From the NCBI RefSeq assembly GCF_900007165.1, contig NZ_CYGY02000038.1:48171-112170 (forward strand): a DNA stretch of 64,000 nt, written 5' to 3'. Positions 8,840-17,941 of the stretch are shown piece by piece. The DNA comes from Paraburkholderia piptadeniae. GTDB lineage: Bacteria; Pseudomonadota; Gammaproteobacteria; Burkholderiales; Burkholderiaceae. The notes under the pieces were generated by a model. It was not told where the DNA came from. It did no database searches and saw nothing but the letters and a program-made list of their open reading frames with translations. Both the position numbers and the translations under genes were made by a program. Every line of letters starts with the position of its first letter. Within the stretch, counting starts at the first letter, position 1.

Positions 8840-10020
8840 ATGAAACACGGCAGGATTGCGGCAGTGGCTGCGGGGTTGTTCAGCGCTTCGGCTTTTGCAC
8901 AAAGCAGTGTCACGCTGTACGGCGTCATGGACACTGGCATCGAATACGTTTCCCACGCCAATGCAGCAGGGGATCATGTCATTCGGATGCCTGGCATCAC
9001 GGGCGAAGTGCCATCCCGTTGGGGCATGCGAGGCGCGGAAGACCTTGGCGGTCGACTCAAGGCGACCTTCGTTCTCGAAAGCGGGTTCAATCCTCGCGGC
9101 GGCGATTCCGGGCAGGGCGGCCGCCTGTTTGGACGACAGGCATGGGTCGGGCTCGAGGGGCCGTGGGGCGCGCTGACTTTCGGACGCCAGTACACGATGA
9201 CGTATTGGGCGATGGCGGATGCCGATATTCTCGGACCGGACATCTACGGCATCGGGTCACTGGATGCTTTCGTGCCGAATGCACGAAGCGACAACACGGT
9301 CGTCTACAAAGGCAAGTTCTACGGCGTGACGATCGGCGCATCGTGGTCCTTTGGACGCGATAGCGCGGGCACGGGCAATTCGCCGGGGCAAGGCACCTGT
9401 GCGGGACAGGTGCCCGGCGATGCGAACCAGTGCCGAGAATGGAGCGCGATGCTCAAGTACGACGGCACGTATTTCGGCGTTGCCACTGCCTACGACGAAC
9501 AGCGCGGCGGCACGAATGCAGCCGCGAACTTTTTCGACGGGACCGCCCCTTTTCCGATTAAATCGAGCGGTGACAAGGATGCGCGCCTCCAGGCGAACGG
9601 CTATGTGAACCTGGCGGGCGTGAAGATCGGCGGGGGATGGCTGGGCCGTCGGGTGGAGTCGGGCGGAAGCGGAGGCGACGTCCGCTCCAATCTGTTCTAC
9701 GTCGGCGCGCAGTACTACGTGACGCCCACGTTCGCAGTCGATGGAGAAGCGTATCGCGTCATCGTCCAGCAGCAGGATGCGCGTGCAACCATGGCGAGTT
9801 TGCGCGCGTCATCGTCCAGCAGCAGGATGCGCGTGCAACCATGGCGAGTTTGCGCGCGACTTACTTCCTGTCGAAGCGGACTGCGGTGTACGGTAATGTC
9901 GCGTATCTGTGGAATAGCGCGCACGCTCGCTATTCCGTTAGCGCGGGCGGCGGCGGCACGACACCCGCGGCGGGCGTGGGGCAACTCGGCGCGATCGTGG
10001 GCATCCGGCATTCCTTCTGA
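8840..10020 (+). pseudogene. gram-negative porin (OmpC/Omp32 type), frameshifted by a 50-bp duplication
   Basis: A general diffusion porin with signal peptide MKHGRIAAVAAGLFSASAFA cleaved before QSSVTLYG, the hallmark start of Burkholderia trimeric porins. The reading frame is intact to about residue 325. There a perfect 50-bp tandem duplication shifts it by two bases, and the shifted frame ends at 10087 with an Arg/Ser-rich tail. Past the duplication the correct frame resumes (ATYFLSKRTAVYGNVAYLW) and ends at 10020 in GIRHSF, the terminal Phe needed for outer-membrane assembly. Removing one copy gives an intact 376-residue porin. As written, the product lacks its last beta strands and terminal Phe and is probably non-functional. 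Alternatively this is an assembly error or a reversible switch. Confidence 0.85.
9755..9854. repeat. perfect 50-bp tandem duplication inside the porin
   Basis: Copies at 9755-9804 and 9805-9854 are identical, and four more bases (CGCG) continue the match. A length of 50 is not a multiple of three, so the duplication causes the frameshift. The short CGCG at both junctions fits replication slippage. Confidence 0.97.
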
Positions 10021-10040
10021 TCTGGCGCGGCGTGCGGAAC

Positions 10041-10081
10041 GCCGCGATACGTCGGATACCATCGACTCGACGTATCGCGGC
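10041..10081. terminator. strong hairpin downstream of the porin
   Basis: A perfect 14-bp inverted repeat (GCCGCGATACGTCG / CGACGTATCGCGGC) with a 13-base loop lies 20 bp after the proper porin stop and before the convergent nitroreductase. There is no T-run, so it may act as a transcript-stabilising or rho-assisted terminator. Confidence 0.55.
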
Positions 10082-10136
10082 GGTTGACGACGGGGGCACT
10101 CCGTGACTCGCCGTGTCGTCTGCCGTAGTCAATCGG

Positions 10137-10838
10137 TCAGGAATCGAATCCGAGGAAACTGGAAAAGCCTTGGACAGGCTCACGCGCCATATCGAGACTG
10201 TTTAGCGCCGACCTTTCGTCCGCGAACCCAAGACTCATGCCGCAGACAACGTCGAAACCCGCAGGAAATCCCAAGTGCGTCGATATGACGTCCTGATAGC
10301 GCGCGAATGAAACCTGCGGACACGTATTCAAACCGACGGCGCTCGCTGCAATCATCACGGTTTGAATAAAGATGCCGCAATCGAGCCAGCTGTACTTGCT
10401 TAGAGAAGAATCGACGGCAAATATCAGGCCGACGGGTGCGCCGAAAAAATCGAAGTTCCTTGCCGTCGCACGAGCACGCTCCTGGATGTCCGTCTTCGAA
10501 ATCCCTAGCGCGCCGTAATACGTCGCGCCAAACGCTTCCTGCCTCGTTCGCATGGCATCGGGCAACGGGTCGGGCAAGTGTCGCAATGGCGGATGGCGAT
10601 CTTCAATTTGGGCTCGCCTCAATGCATCGCTAAGCGACAACTTATCTTCGCCCGCCAATACATAGACCCGCCAGGGCTGTGTATTCGAGTTACTGGGCGC
10701 GGATCGTGCGACATCGAGAATCTGTTCGATAACGTGACGTGAAATGGCATCCGGCTTGAAGCATCTGACGGCGCGACGCGATCTGATGACTGCGTCGACG
10801 ATGGATGCGTTCGGATGAGAGTGGCGGTCGAGTTCCAT
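10137..10838 (-). CDS. nitroreductase family FMN flavoprotein (PnbA-like)
   Basis: A 233-residue NAD(P)H-dependent nitroreductase. FMN-binding signatures are RSRRAVRCFKPD near the N-terminus and ARSAPSNSNTQPWRVYVLAG around residue 45, with a GMSLGFAD segment near the C-terminus. The frame is open to 10997, but the family fold starts just after MELDRHSH, so ATG 10838 is used even though no clear Shine-Dalgarno is visible. ATG 10889 is an alternative. In nitrobenzoate degraders, PnbA reduces 4-nitrobenzoate to the hydroxylamine used by PnbB. The nearby PnbB-like gene makes that role plausible here, though it is not in the same operon. Confidence 0.8.
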   Translation of the reverse strand: MELDRHSHPNASIVDAVIRSRRAVRCFKPDAISRHVIEQILDVARSAPSNSNTQPWRVYVLAGEDKLSLSDALRRAQIEDRHPPLRHLPDPLPDAMRTRQEAFGATYYGALGISKTDIQERARATARNFDFFGAPVGLIFAVDSSLSKYSWLDCGIFIQTVMIAASAVGLNTCPQVSFARYQDVISTHLGFPAGFDVVCGMSLGFADERSALNSLDMAREPVQGFSSFLGFDS

Positions 10839-11054
10839 GAGTAGATCGTGCTTGCCAGGTTCATTGCGATGATGACATATCGAATGCATTGATCGCTGTG
10901 AAATCTGTGCAAGCCAGAAATGAATGCGGCAGGGGCGGACGTAACGCGATGCGGCCGAACTGCTCGGCGACGGCCGCCAGTAGACCGGGCATCTCACTGC
11001 AACGAGCGCACGGGAGTCTGCTTACGGCTCACTCGTGCGCACGAGCCTTCCCGT

Positions 11055-11483
11055 TCAGGTGGACAGAATCGTGACGAGTGCCACAGCGGAATCGCCGGCC
11101 AGTTGGCCACCGTTGTTTTCGGCGAGCGCCACCTTCGCGCCAGGGCGTTGCCGCGCGCCTGCTGTGCCGCGCAGCTGCCGCGTGAGCTCGACGATCTGCG
11201 CAACGCCCGTCGCGCCGACGGGATGGCCCCGCGACAGCAGACCTCCGCTGGGATTGACCGACACGCGGCCGCCGATACCCGTATCGCCGGAGCGGATCAG
11301 CCGTGGCGCATCGCCGGGCGCGCACAGGCCAAGGTTTTCGTAGTGGATGAGTTCAGCGGGCGCGGACGCATCGTGCAACTCGACGACGTGTACATCCGAT
11401 GGACCGATGCCCGCTTCTTCATAGGCGGCATTCGCCGCGCGGACCGCGACGAGTTCGCCCGACCCGTCGGCCTTCGCGACAGA
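11055..11483 (-). pseudogene. thiolase (SCP-x-like acetyl-CoA acyltransferase) C-terminal remnant
   Basis: About 143 residues match the C-terminal half of non-decarboxylating thiolases: AYEEAGIGPSDVHVVELHDA, then RVSVNPSGGLLSRGHPVGATG with the catalytic His, and LAENNGG near the end. The N-terminal half carrying the nucleophilic cysteine is missing. Upstream of about 11483 the frame turns into Arg-rich nonsense. The remnant cannot be an active thiolase. It abuts a CoA-transferase remnant pointing the other way. Confidence 0.75.
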
Positions 11484-11491
11484 CGGGGACG

Positions 11492-11923
11492 TTCGTTGAA
11501 ATTTCGATGCAGGACGTAGCCGCGTGGTGCGCGCTGTTTGCGTCGGGCACTCCCGCGCCTCGCGGAATCGTTGTCTTGTGTATCGACGGCCATGTGTGGC
11601 TCGAGAGCGACGAGCGTCTCGCGGCGGATGCCCTCGTCGAGTGCGCGAAGCGGGCGCGGTGCGCTTCGCCGACACGAACGTCCGCCGTCGCCGCGCTGGC
11701 CGATGCTGGCGTACGCGCCGTGCCGATCGCGCGCGTGCACGAACTCATCGCAGACGGCGATTTTCTCGCGGATGTGCTGAGCGTCGCGCGCGACGCCAAT
11801 GGCACCTTCTGGCCGGTCCTGAAGATGCCGTATCGGCTTTCGGACACGCCGGCCCGCATTTGCAACGTACCGGGCGAACCACGCTCCCCGATGGTATCGG
11901 CCGCATGCGGGAGCCTGACGTAG
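11492..11923 (+). pseudogene. CaiB/BaiF family (class III) CoA-transferase C-terminal remnant
   Basis: About 143 residues resemble the C-terminal part of class III CoA-transferases. They begin at FVEISMQDVAAW and run through AGVRAVPIARVHELIADGDF and TFWPVLKMPYRLSDTPAR, then stop. The N-terminal domain with the catalytic aspartate is absent. The similarity starts only about 8 bp from the start of the thiolase remnant on the other strand. One deletion or rearrangement junction probably removed both 5' ends. The family call rests on motif memory. Confidence 0.6.
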
Positions 11924-12004
11924 GTTCTCCATGACACGAATCGCTGACCGGCTCGCTTGTCGAATGCGTGACAACGTGCATGTGCCGAAATGCAGCTTGC
12001 TGGT

Positions 12005-12619
12005 TCATCGCGGCATCGGCAGGTCCAGCCGCCACGTCAGATTGCGGCGGGCGCGCGTTTCGCAGCGAGCATGGAAAAAGTCCGTGAGATAGATGCGGGG
12101 ACGTGCCAGCAGGCCGCCCAGGATGTTCCGTTCGTGCAGGTCGTACGCGCGATCGTCGAGGTCCGGACGCTCTGCACGCAGGCGTCCCCCATCCCGGCAA
12201 AAGCGGCTGCGCGAAGCGCCGAGCACTGCGAGGTCGATATCGCACGCGAAACGTTCGTCCAGTCCGTCCGGCACACGCGTATGCCGCGTCGCGAGAATCA
12301 TGTCGCAAATGCGCTCACCCGCCGCGATACGGCCGTCCGCCCATTGCCGGAACCAGTTCGTGCTGCGTTGCTCGTTGTCCCGCGCGCCGGGCGTGTAGAT
12401 CACGTCGTGGCACCACAATGCAAGCTCGACGGCATCGGGATGCGGAATCTCGTCGCGCGCCCGGTCGAGATCGCGCAAGCAGCGGCGCACATGCAGCAAC
12501 GTGTGGTAATGACGCGCGGGTTCCGCGTAGCGCTGCGCGAGGTCGGCGCAAACGGCCTCGGCACGCGCGCCGCCGCTGCGTGACCACAATTCGATGAAGC
12601 GCGCCTGCGTCTGCGTCAT
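12005..12619 (-). CDS. HD-superfamily metal-dependent phosphohydrolase (COG4339 type)
   Basis: A 204-residue protein with HD-domain metal ligands: HYHTLLHVRRCL, then the paired His-Asp in ELALWCHDVIYTPGARDNEQRS near residue 70, and a further aspartate in DIDLAVLG near 128. It is a predicted soluble phosphohydrolase of unknown substrate, widespread in proteobacteria. It lies 92 bp downstream of the patatin gene on the same strand and may be co-transcribed with it and with the cyclase-like gene. Confidence 0.8.
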   Translation of the reverse strand: MTQTQARFIELWSRSGGARAEAVCADLAQRYAEPARHYHTLLHVRRCLRDLDRARDEIPHPDAVELALWCHDVIYTPGARDNEQRSTNWFRQWADGRIAAGERICDMILATRHTRVPDGLDERFACDIDLAVLGASRSRFCRDGGRLRAERPDLDDRAYDLHERNILGGLLARPRIYLTDFFHARCETRARRNLTWRLDLPMPR

Positions 12620-12710
12620 TCCGTTCGATTCCCGTCATGTGCCGATGCGCACTCTTTCGGCGCGGCGCGCAACGCGGCGTCGCCGTCCTGTGCTGAGCGC
12701 GTCGCGATGT

Positions 12711-13760
12711 TCAAAGAAACTCCCTGCGAATGTCGATGCTCGATCGTTGCCCGATGTTGCGGTAGTGATGCATGAGCCACATATCCGCCTCGTGCCGCCC
12801 CTTGTCGTGCAGCCCGCACAGGAAATCCCAATCGGCGTTGTACTTGCTGGACACGCTCAGCGTGCACATCGCGTCGTCGGATCGAATCGAATGGATCAGC
12901 ATTTCCTTCATCTCGCCGCGCTCGATCTTGCCTTGCTGGATCAGCTCGGTCACGAATGCGACCGCTCGCATTTCGCGCATCAGCGACGAGTTGAAGCTGA
13001 TTTCGTTGATGCGATTGAGAATCTCGGCGGCCGAGGTCGGCACGCCCCGGCGAACGAGCGGATTGATGTGGACGATCACGATGTCGCGCGTATTGCAGTT
13101 GTAGATCAGCGGGTAGATGGCAGGGTTGCCCATGTAGCCGCCATCCCAGTAGTGCTCGCCGTCGATGGAGATTGCCTGGAACAGCGTCGGCACGCACGCG
13201 GACGCGAGCACGGCGTCCACACAGACGTCGTCGCCCGTGAAGAGGCGGATCTTCCCGGTCTCCACGTTGGTCGCGCACAGGAAGAGACGAATAGGGCAGT
13301 GCTTTCGCAACGCGGCGAAGTCGACCTGGCTTTCGAGCACCTCGCGCAGCGGATTCAGATTGTTTGGATTGAACTGGTAGGGCGAGAAGATGCGCAGCAT
13401 CATGTCGGCAAACGCGTAGAGCGGCGAATGGTCGAGTCCGAAGCTATGCGTCCCTTTCAGCCAGGGCATCCAGCGCAGCGGGTTGTAGCGGTCGGCGGAA
13501 TGCGAGACGGCGCGCCAGAAGTCGTGCAGCGCCTGGCGTGCCCCGTCCGCGCCGCCTTTCGACAACCCGTACGCGAGCACGGTGGCATTCATCGCGCCGG
13601 CGCTGGTTGCACTCACGCCCTCGATCGTCAGACGGTCGTCCTCGAGCAGCCGGTCGAGCACGCCCCACGTATACGCGCCGTGCATCCCGCCGCCCTGCAA
13701 CGCCAGCGCGACCGGCTTGCGCGCGTCGTCGCCTTGAGCTCTTGTGTTCTTCGTCGTCAT
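12711..13760 (-). CDS. patatin-like phospholipase with DUF3734-type C-terminus
   Basis: A 349-residue predicted lipid acyl hydrolase. The oxyanion hole is LALQGGGMHGAYTWGVL (residues about 17-33), the nucleophile Ser lies in GVSATSAGAMNA, and the dyad aspartate in WDGGYMGNP. The C-terminal segment ending MHHYRNIGQRSSIDIRREFL is typical of proteobacterial patatins carrying DUF3734. No signal peptide is seen, so it is probably cytoplasmic or membrane-peripheral. It follows the cyclase/ATPase gene by 145 bp on the same strand. Confidence 0.88.
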   Translation of the reverse strand: MTTKNTRAQGDDARKPVALALQGGGMHGAYTWGVLDRLLEDDRLTIEGVSATSAGAMNATVLAYGLSKGGADGARQALHDFWRAVSHSADRYNPLRWMPWLKGTHSFGLDHSPLYAFADMMLRIFSPYQFNPNNLNPLREVLESQVDFAALRKHCPIRLFLCATNVETGKIRLFTGDDVCVDAVLASACVPTLFQAISIDGEHYWDGGYMGNPAIYPLIYNCNTRDIVIVHINPLVRRGVPTSAAEILNRINEISFNSSLMREMRAVAFVTELIQQGKIERGEMKEMLIHSIRSDDAMCTLSVSSKYNADWDFLCGLHDKGRHEADMWLMHHYRNIGQRSSIDIRREFL

Positions 13761-13860
13761 TTTCTGTCTCGTCGATCGCTGCGGAACGTATTGCGCATCC
13801 GGCGCGGTGCGCCAGCCAGTCTCGCGCCGATGCGCCGCTCGACAGCCGGCGAGATCGGCT

Positions 13861-13893
13861 CGATCAAGGCCCGATCAAGGCCCGATCAAGGCC
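13861..13893. repeat. three tandem copies of an 11-bp unit
   Basis: CGATCAAGGCC is repeated exactly three times, followed by a degenerate fourth copy (CGGTCAGGCC). It lies between the cyclase stop at 13906 and the patatin start at 13760, so it would be in the leader of patatin mRNA. Confidence 0.9.
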
Positions 13894-13905
13894 CGGTCAG
13901 GCCCG

Positions 13906-16900
13906 TCATCCTGCACCCGACGCCAGTGCATCGAGCAATGCTTTGGCCTCTCGCATATCGGCGGTGTCGAATCCCTCCGACAAGCCGTCGTACACCTGGG
14001 ACAACACCTGCCGCGCGTCGGCCGCCTTGCCCTCGTCCTGCCACAGACGGGCGAGGCTCGACGCGGCGCGCAACTCGAGCGATCTCGCGCCCAGACGGCG
14101 AGACACGTCGAGCGCCTTGCGAAAACAGTGTTCGGCTTCGTCGCGGCGAGCCGATGCGCGATCGCCGTCACTCTTCGCTCCGAGCAACAGGCTGCCCTTG
14201 ATCCGATGCAGTTCCGCCTCGTACCAATGCTCGCCTGACTTTTCGACGATCGCCATTGCTTCTTCGAGTGCTCCGAGGCCGCTCTTCGTGTCACCCGCGC
14301 GCCGGTAGCTGTCGGCAAGGAGCGCCAGAAAATACGGGCGATGGTCTTCGCCACCGGCGGCGCGATCGGCGGCGAGGCCTTGCCGCATCTGGGCGATCCC
14401 ATCGTCGATATCTCCCAGCTCGCTCAACACCCAGCCGCGGAAAATGGTTCCCCACGCGAGCCAGTAGGCCAATCCCTGTTCGGTCGAGAGCGTGATGACG
14501 GCTTCGGCATGCTCGCGGGCCAGCGGCGATTCGCGCCTAAGCTGATGCAATTCGGCAGCGTAGGCGAGGGCGAATGCGAGATTCGGGCCGTAGGCGAGCT
14601 TATGCGCAAGGACAAGCGCCTCCTGGCAGCGCTTGCGGGCCTGATCTGGGCATCCCTGAAGCCACAAGGTCAGGGCGAGGAAGTTCAGCGCACGGATGCC
14701 GGGGTCCACGCCGTGCGAGAAGGAATGAGCCTGATGCTGCTCCGGATCGTAGATCGCAAGCGCCTGTTCGGTATGGTTGCGGGCGTCGTCGAGGTTCCCC
14801 TGCAGGAACTGGCACGCGCCGAGAGCGCCATGCGCCTCGACGAGCAGGGCAGGGTCGTTTGCATGCCGCGCCACGTCGAGCATCTGCTTGCCCAGTTCGC
14901 GCGCCGTCGCGTATTCACCGTGCGTCATGAAATGGATTCGCAGGCCCAGTTGCGCCGCGAAGCGCTGCGCCGCGTCGCCTGTCTGCTCGCACAACGCGAG
15001 CGCGCGGGTATAGGCCGCAGCGACTTCCGGCGAGCCGTAACCTCGCACGGACATCAACGCCGGCCCCAATGACAGCCGCAGCGCCAGTTCCCTTTGCCTG
15101 CGCTCCGGCGTGTCGGGCAGACGTTCGAGCAACGTCAGCGCCGCTTCCAGGTGATGCATCGCATCGAGATGTGCGGCATGGCGGAGCGCCAGTTGCGCGG
15201 CGCGATGCAGATACTCGACGGCCTTCGGAAGGTTTCCGCTCAAGCTGTAGTGATGCGCCAGTTCGCTGCTGTAATCGGCGATGCTGGCGGGAAACAGCGC
15301 CTCGATCGCCTGCGCGGTTCGCTCGTGCAGCGCGCTGCGCCGCTCGGTGAGCAGCGAGTGCCCGGCAACTTCCTGCGTGAGGGCGTGCTTGAACGAATAA
15401 TCCACTTCCGGAAACGCGGGCCGCTCGTAAATGAACTCCGCGGCTTCCAGATGAGAGAGAAGCTGGCGCAGATCGTCGTCCGCACGCGCGATCTGGTCGC
15501 CGCAGATGAGCCGCACCAGGCTGAACGAAAATTCCTTGCCGATCACGGCGAGCGTCTGCAGCAGTTCCTTCTCGGCGACGGGGAGCCGATCGATACGGCC
15601 CGCAAGCACGCCTTCGACGGTCGTCGGAATATGCAACGTCGCGGGAGGGCGCTCGATCCGGTAGCGGCCGGGCTCGCCGAGCAGCGATTTTTCCTCCGCG
15701 AGCGTCTGGACCACTTCCTCCATGAAGAACGGATTGCCTTCCGTCTTCTCCAGGATCAGCTGCTTGAGCGGCGCGAGGCCAGGATCATCGCCGAGCAGCG
15801 CTGCAAGCAGTCCCTGTGCTTCGGCGGGACCAAGAGGCTCGAGCCGTAGCCGGGTGTACTGATTCTCGTGTTGCCAGCCAGGCCGGTACTCGGGCCGATA
15901 GTTCACGAGAAGCAGAATCCGCGTTTTCGGCACGCGTTCGATCAGGTAGGCGAGGAAGGCTTCCGTTTCGCTGTCCAGCCATTGCAGGTCCTCGAACAGC
16001 AGCTCGATCGGCTGGTCCTGGCTCTCGCGCGCGAGAAGCTGCGTGATCGCGTCGAAGGTCCGGTCGCGACGGATCTTGGCGTCCATCTCCTCCAGTGCCG
16101 AACCGGGTTCGCCGATGCCCAGCAGAAAGAGCAGGTAAGGCACGAGATCCTCGAAGCTGCGCTGGAGTATGAGCGCCTTGCCCATCATCTTTTCGCGACA
16201 TCGACGCTCGTCGTCCCGCGCGGTGATCTGGAAGTAGTTCTTCAGGAGTTCGATCAGCGGCAAATTGGCAAAGGCCTTGCCATGCGATACCGAGAACGTT
16301 TCGAGCACCAGGCAGCCGTGTCGCGAACGCTCTTTGAATTCATGGAACAGCCGCGACTTCCCGACACCGGCTTCACCGACCACGCCGACGACCTGCCCGC
16401 GCCCCTCTCGGGTCATCTCGAGCGCCTTGTTCAGGTGCTCCATTTCGACCTCGCGGCCGACAAACCGGGCCAGTCCGCGATGCGCTGCCAATTGCAGGCG
16501 CGTGCGCAGTGCGCCGGGGCCGAGGACTTCGTACACCGACAGCGGCGCGCGAATGCCCTTCAGTTGGGTAGCCCCCAATGCCTTGAACTCGAAATAACCT
16601 TCGGCCAGCTTGTGGGTCGACTCGCTGACCAGAATCGACGTGGGGGCGGCGATCCCTTCCATGCGCGACGCAATGTGGATCGTATGCCCGACGGGGTCGT
16701 AATCGGTGTGCAGGTCATCGGTGCGGATCGAACGCACGACGACTTCGCCCGTATGGACGCCGACGCGGATCTGCAGCGGAATGCCTTTCTCCAGACGGAT
16801 ACGGTCGGCGTGGCGGCGCATCGCCGCCTGCATGCGCAGCGCCGCGAAGAGTGCGCGCTGCGGATGGTCCTCATGGGCGATCGGCGCGCCGAACAGCGCG

Positions 16901-17364
16901 AGGATGCCGTCACCGAGCGACTTCGCCACATAGCCTTCATAGTAGTGAACGGCCTCCATCATCAGCGCGACGACGGGTTCGATCAGGCGATGCGCCTCCT
17001 CCGGGTCCAGATCGTGGATCAACGCGGTGGAGCCGGCCATGTCCGCGAACAGCGCGGTGACGGTCTTGCGCTCGCCGGCCGTTTCGCCCCGCGCGTCCAT
17101 CGCCGCCTGCTCGGCCAGGATACGTTCGGCGAGGTGGTGCGGCGTGTAATGGATAGGCGCCGGGGACGGCGACGAGACAGACTGCGGGCGCGGGACAGGC
17201 GGCGCGGATGCATCGGTTAGCGGCGCGCCGCATGCATTGCAGAATCTGGCTGAAGGACTCGCCTCATGGCCGCAGCGCGGACATGCGCGCGACAGCATGG
17301 CCCCGCACGCCTCGCAGAATTGCGCCCCGGTGAGGTTTTCGAATCCGCAGTTTGCGCAGCGCAT
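13906..17364 (-). CDS. double zinc ribbon / class III cyclase / AAA-type ATPase / TPR signalling protein
   Basis: A 1152-residue multidomain protein. It has two N-terminal zinc ribbons (CANCGFEN..CEACGA and CPRCGHEA..CNACGA), then a class III nucleotidyl cyclase domain near residues 100-270 with metal-binding FADMAGST and SLGDGILALFGAP. A predicted P-loop ATPase follows (VVGEAGVGKSRL, Walker B LLFEDLQWLD), then a long alpha-helical TPR-like C-terminus. A Shine-Dalgarno AAGGGAGT precedes ATG 17364. The family is usually annotated as adenylate/guanylate cyclase with ATPase and TPR domains; products and signals are mostly uncharacterised. Patatin and HD phosphohydrolase genes follow on the same strand. 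Confidence 0.9.
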   Translation of the reverse strand: MRCANCGFENLTGAQFCEACGAMLSRACPRCGHEASPSARFCNACGAPLTDASAPPVPRPQSVSSPSPAPIHYTPHHLAERILAEQAAMDARGETAGERKTVTALFADMAGSTALIHDLDPEEAHRLIEPVVALMMEAVHYYEGYVAKSLGDGILALFGAPIAHEDHPQRALFAALRMQAAMRRHADRIRLEKGIPLQIRVGVHTGEVVVRSIRTDDLHTDYDPVGHTIHIASRMEGIAAPTSILVSESTHKLAEGYFEFKALGATQLKGIRAPLSVYEVLGPGALRTRLQLAAHRGLARFVGREVEMEHLNKALEMTREGRGQVVGVVGEAGVGKSRLFHEFKERSRHGCLVLETFSVSHGKAFANLPLIELLKNYFQITARDDERRCREKMMGKALILQRSFEDLVPYLLFLLGIGEPGSALEEMDAKIRRDRTFDAITQLLARESQDQPIELLFEDLQWLDSETEAFLAYLIERVPKTRILLLVNYRPEYRPGWQHENQYTRLRLEPLGPAEAQGLLAALLGDDPGLAPLKQLILEKTEGNPFFMEEVVQTLAEEKSLLGEPGRYRIERPPATLHIPTTVEGVLAGRIDRLPVAEKELLQTLAVIGKEFSFSLVRLICGDQIARADDDLRQLLSHLEAAEFIYERPAFPEVDYSFKHALTQEVAGHSLLTERRSALHERTAQAIEALFPASIADYSSELAHHYSLSGNLPKAVEYLHRAAQLALRHAAHLDAMHHLEAALTLLERLPDTPERRQRELALRLSLGPALMSVRGYGSPEVAAAYTRALALCEQTGDAAQRFAAQLGLRIHFMTHGEYATARELGKQMLDVARHANDPALLVEAHGALGACQFLQGNLDDARNHTEQALAIYDPEQHQAHSFSHGVDPGIRALNFLALTLWLQGCPDQARKRCQEALVLAHKLAYGPNLAFALAYAAELHQLRRESPLAREHAEAVITLSTEQGLAYWLAWGTIFRGWVLSELGDIDDGIAQMRQGLAADRAAGGEDHRPYFLALLADSYRRAGDTKSGLGALEEAMAIVEKSGEHWYEAELHRIKGSLLLGAKSDGDRASARRDEAEHCFRKALDVSRRLGARSLELRAASSLARLWQDEGKAADARQVLSQVYDGLSEGFDTADMREAKALLDALASGAG

Positions 17365-17659
17365 ACTCCCTTCCCATGCCGAGCGCCATTATTTGAAGAT
17401 TATGCTCCTCGTCCGTTTGCGGCAAATCCCGGTTGAACCGCAAACGCGGGTGAACTGCGCAGTCGGAGTCGAGGCGCGGGGAGGGAGGTCCAACGTGCTG
17501 AATGAACGGCACGCCGGTGTGTCGATCGAGAGGGTATTGCAGGGAAAGAAGTCACGGTTCGCGCAGGCGTCGACGATCTGTACCCGGACGTGAAGTGACG
17601 ATCGCCGTGCCGCGTGGTGCGACGGGGCGCTGGCTGACCTGCGCCCCGCGACCAGTCGA

Positions 17660-17941
17660 TCAATTGCCGCGATACATCGGGTTGGCGTTATCGGCCATGG
17701 ACGGGCCACCCGACTCATAGCTAACGGGCTCGCCCCCGCCGACACCACTATGGCGTTCGTCCATCATGCGTCCCTGGTCTTCTTCCACGGCCAACGTTTG
17801 AGCGCTTTGTCCGCGTTGCGATGCAGGTGCGCCGGCATCGGGGCGATAGTACGGCGCGGGGCCGTAGCCGCTCGCGAAGGCGGGCGCGGCCAGCGAGGCG
17901 GAGCTTGCAATCAGCAGAGTGGCGATAAGTTTCGTCTTCAT
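17660..17941 (-). CDS. small secreted hypothetical protein
   Basis: A 93-residue protein with a clear signal peptide (MKTKLIATLLIASSASLAAP, cleavage probably after AFA). The short mature part is low-complexity and hydrophilic (Gly, Pro, Ser, Asp). It resembles the DUF4148-like periplasmic proteins abundant in Burkholderia. A weak Shine-Dalgarno (AGGACT) precedes the ATG. No function can be assigned. Confidence 0.7.
   Translation of the reverse strand: MKTKLIATLLIASSASLAAPAFASGYGPAPYYRPDAGAPASQRGQSAQTLAVEEDQGRMMDERHSGVGGGEPVSYESGGPSMADNANPMYRGN

Noticed and set aside
13600..17364. Several long open frames on the plus strand opposite the cyclase-like gene
   Set aside because: They are Arg/Ala/Gln-rich shadows typical of GC-rich antisense frames, with no domain or ribosome site. 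The minus-strand gene has clear motifs throughout.
12711..17364. A CBASS or Pycsar anti-phage operon
   Set aside because: There is no CD-NTase and no small stand-alone cyclase with a membrane or TIR effector. The cyclase is part of a large zinc-ribbon/ATPase/TPR protein common in soil proteobacteria. Kept only as a speculative finding.
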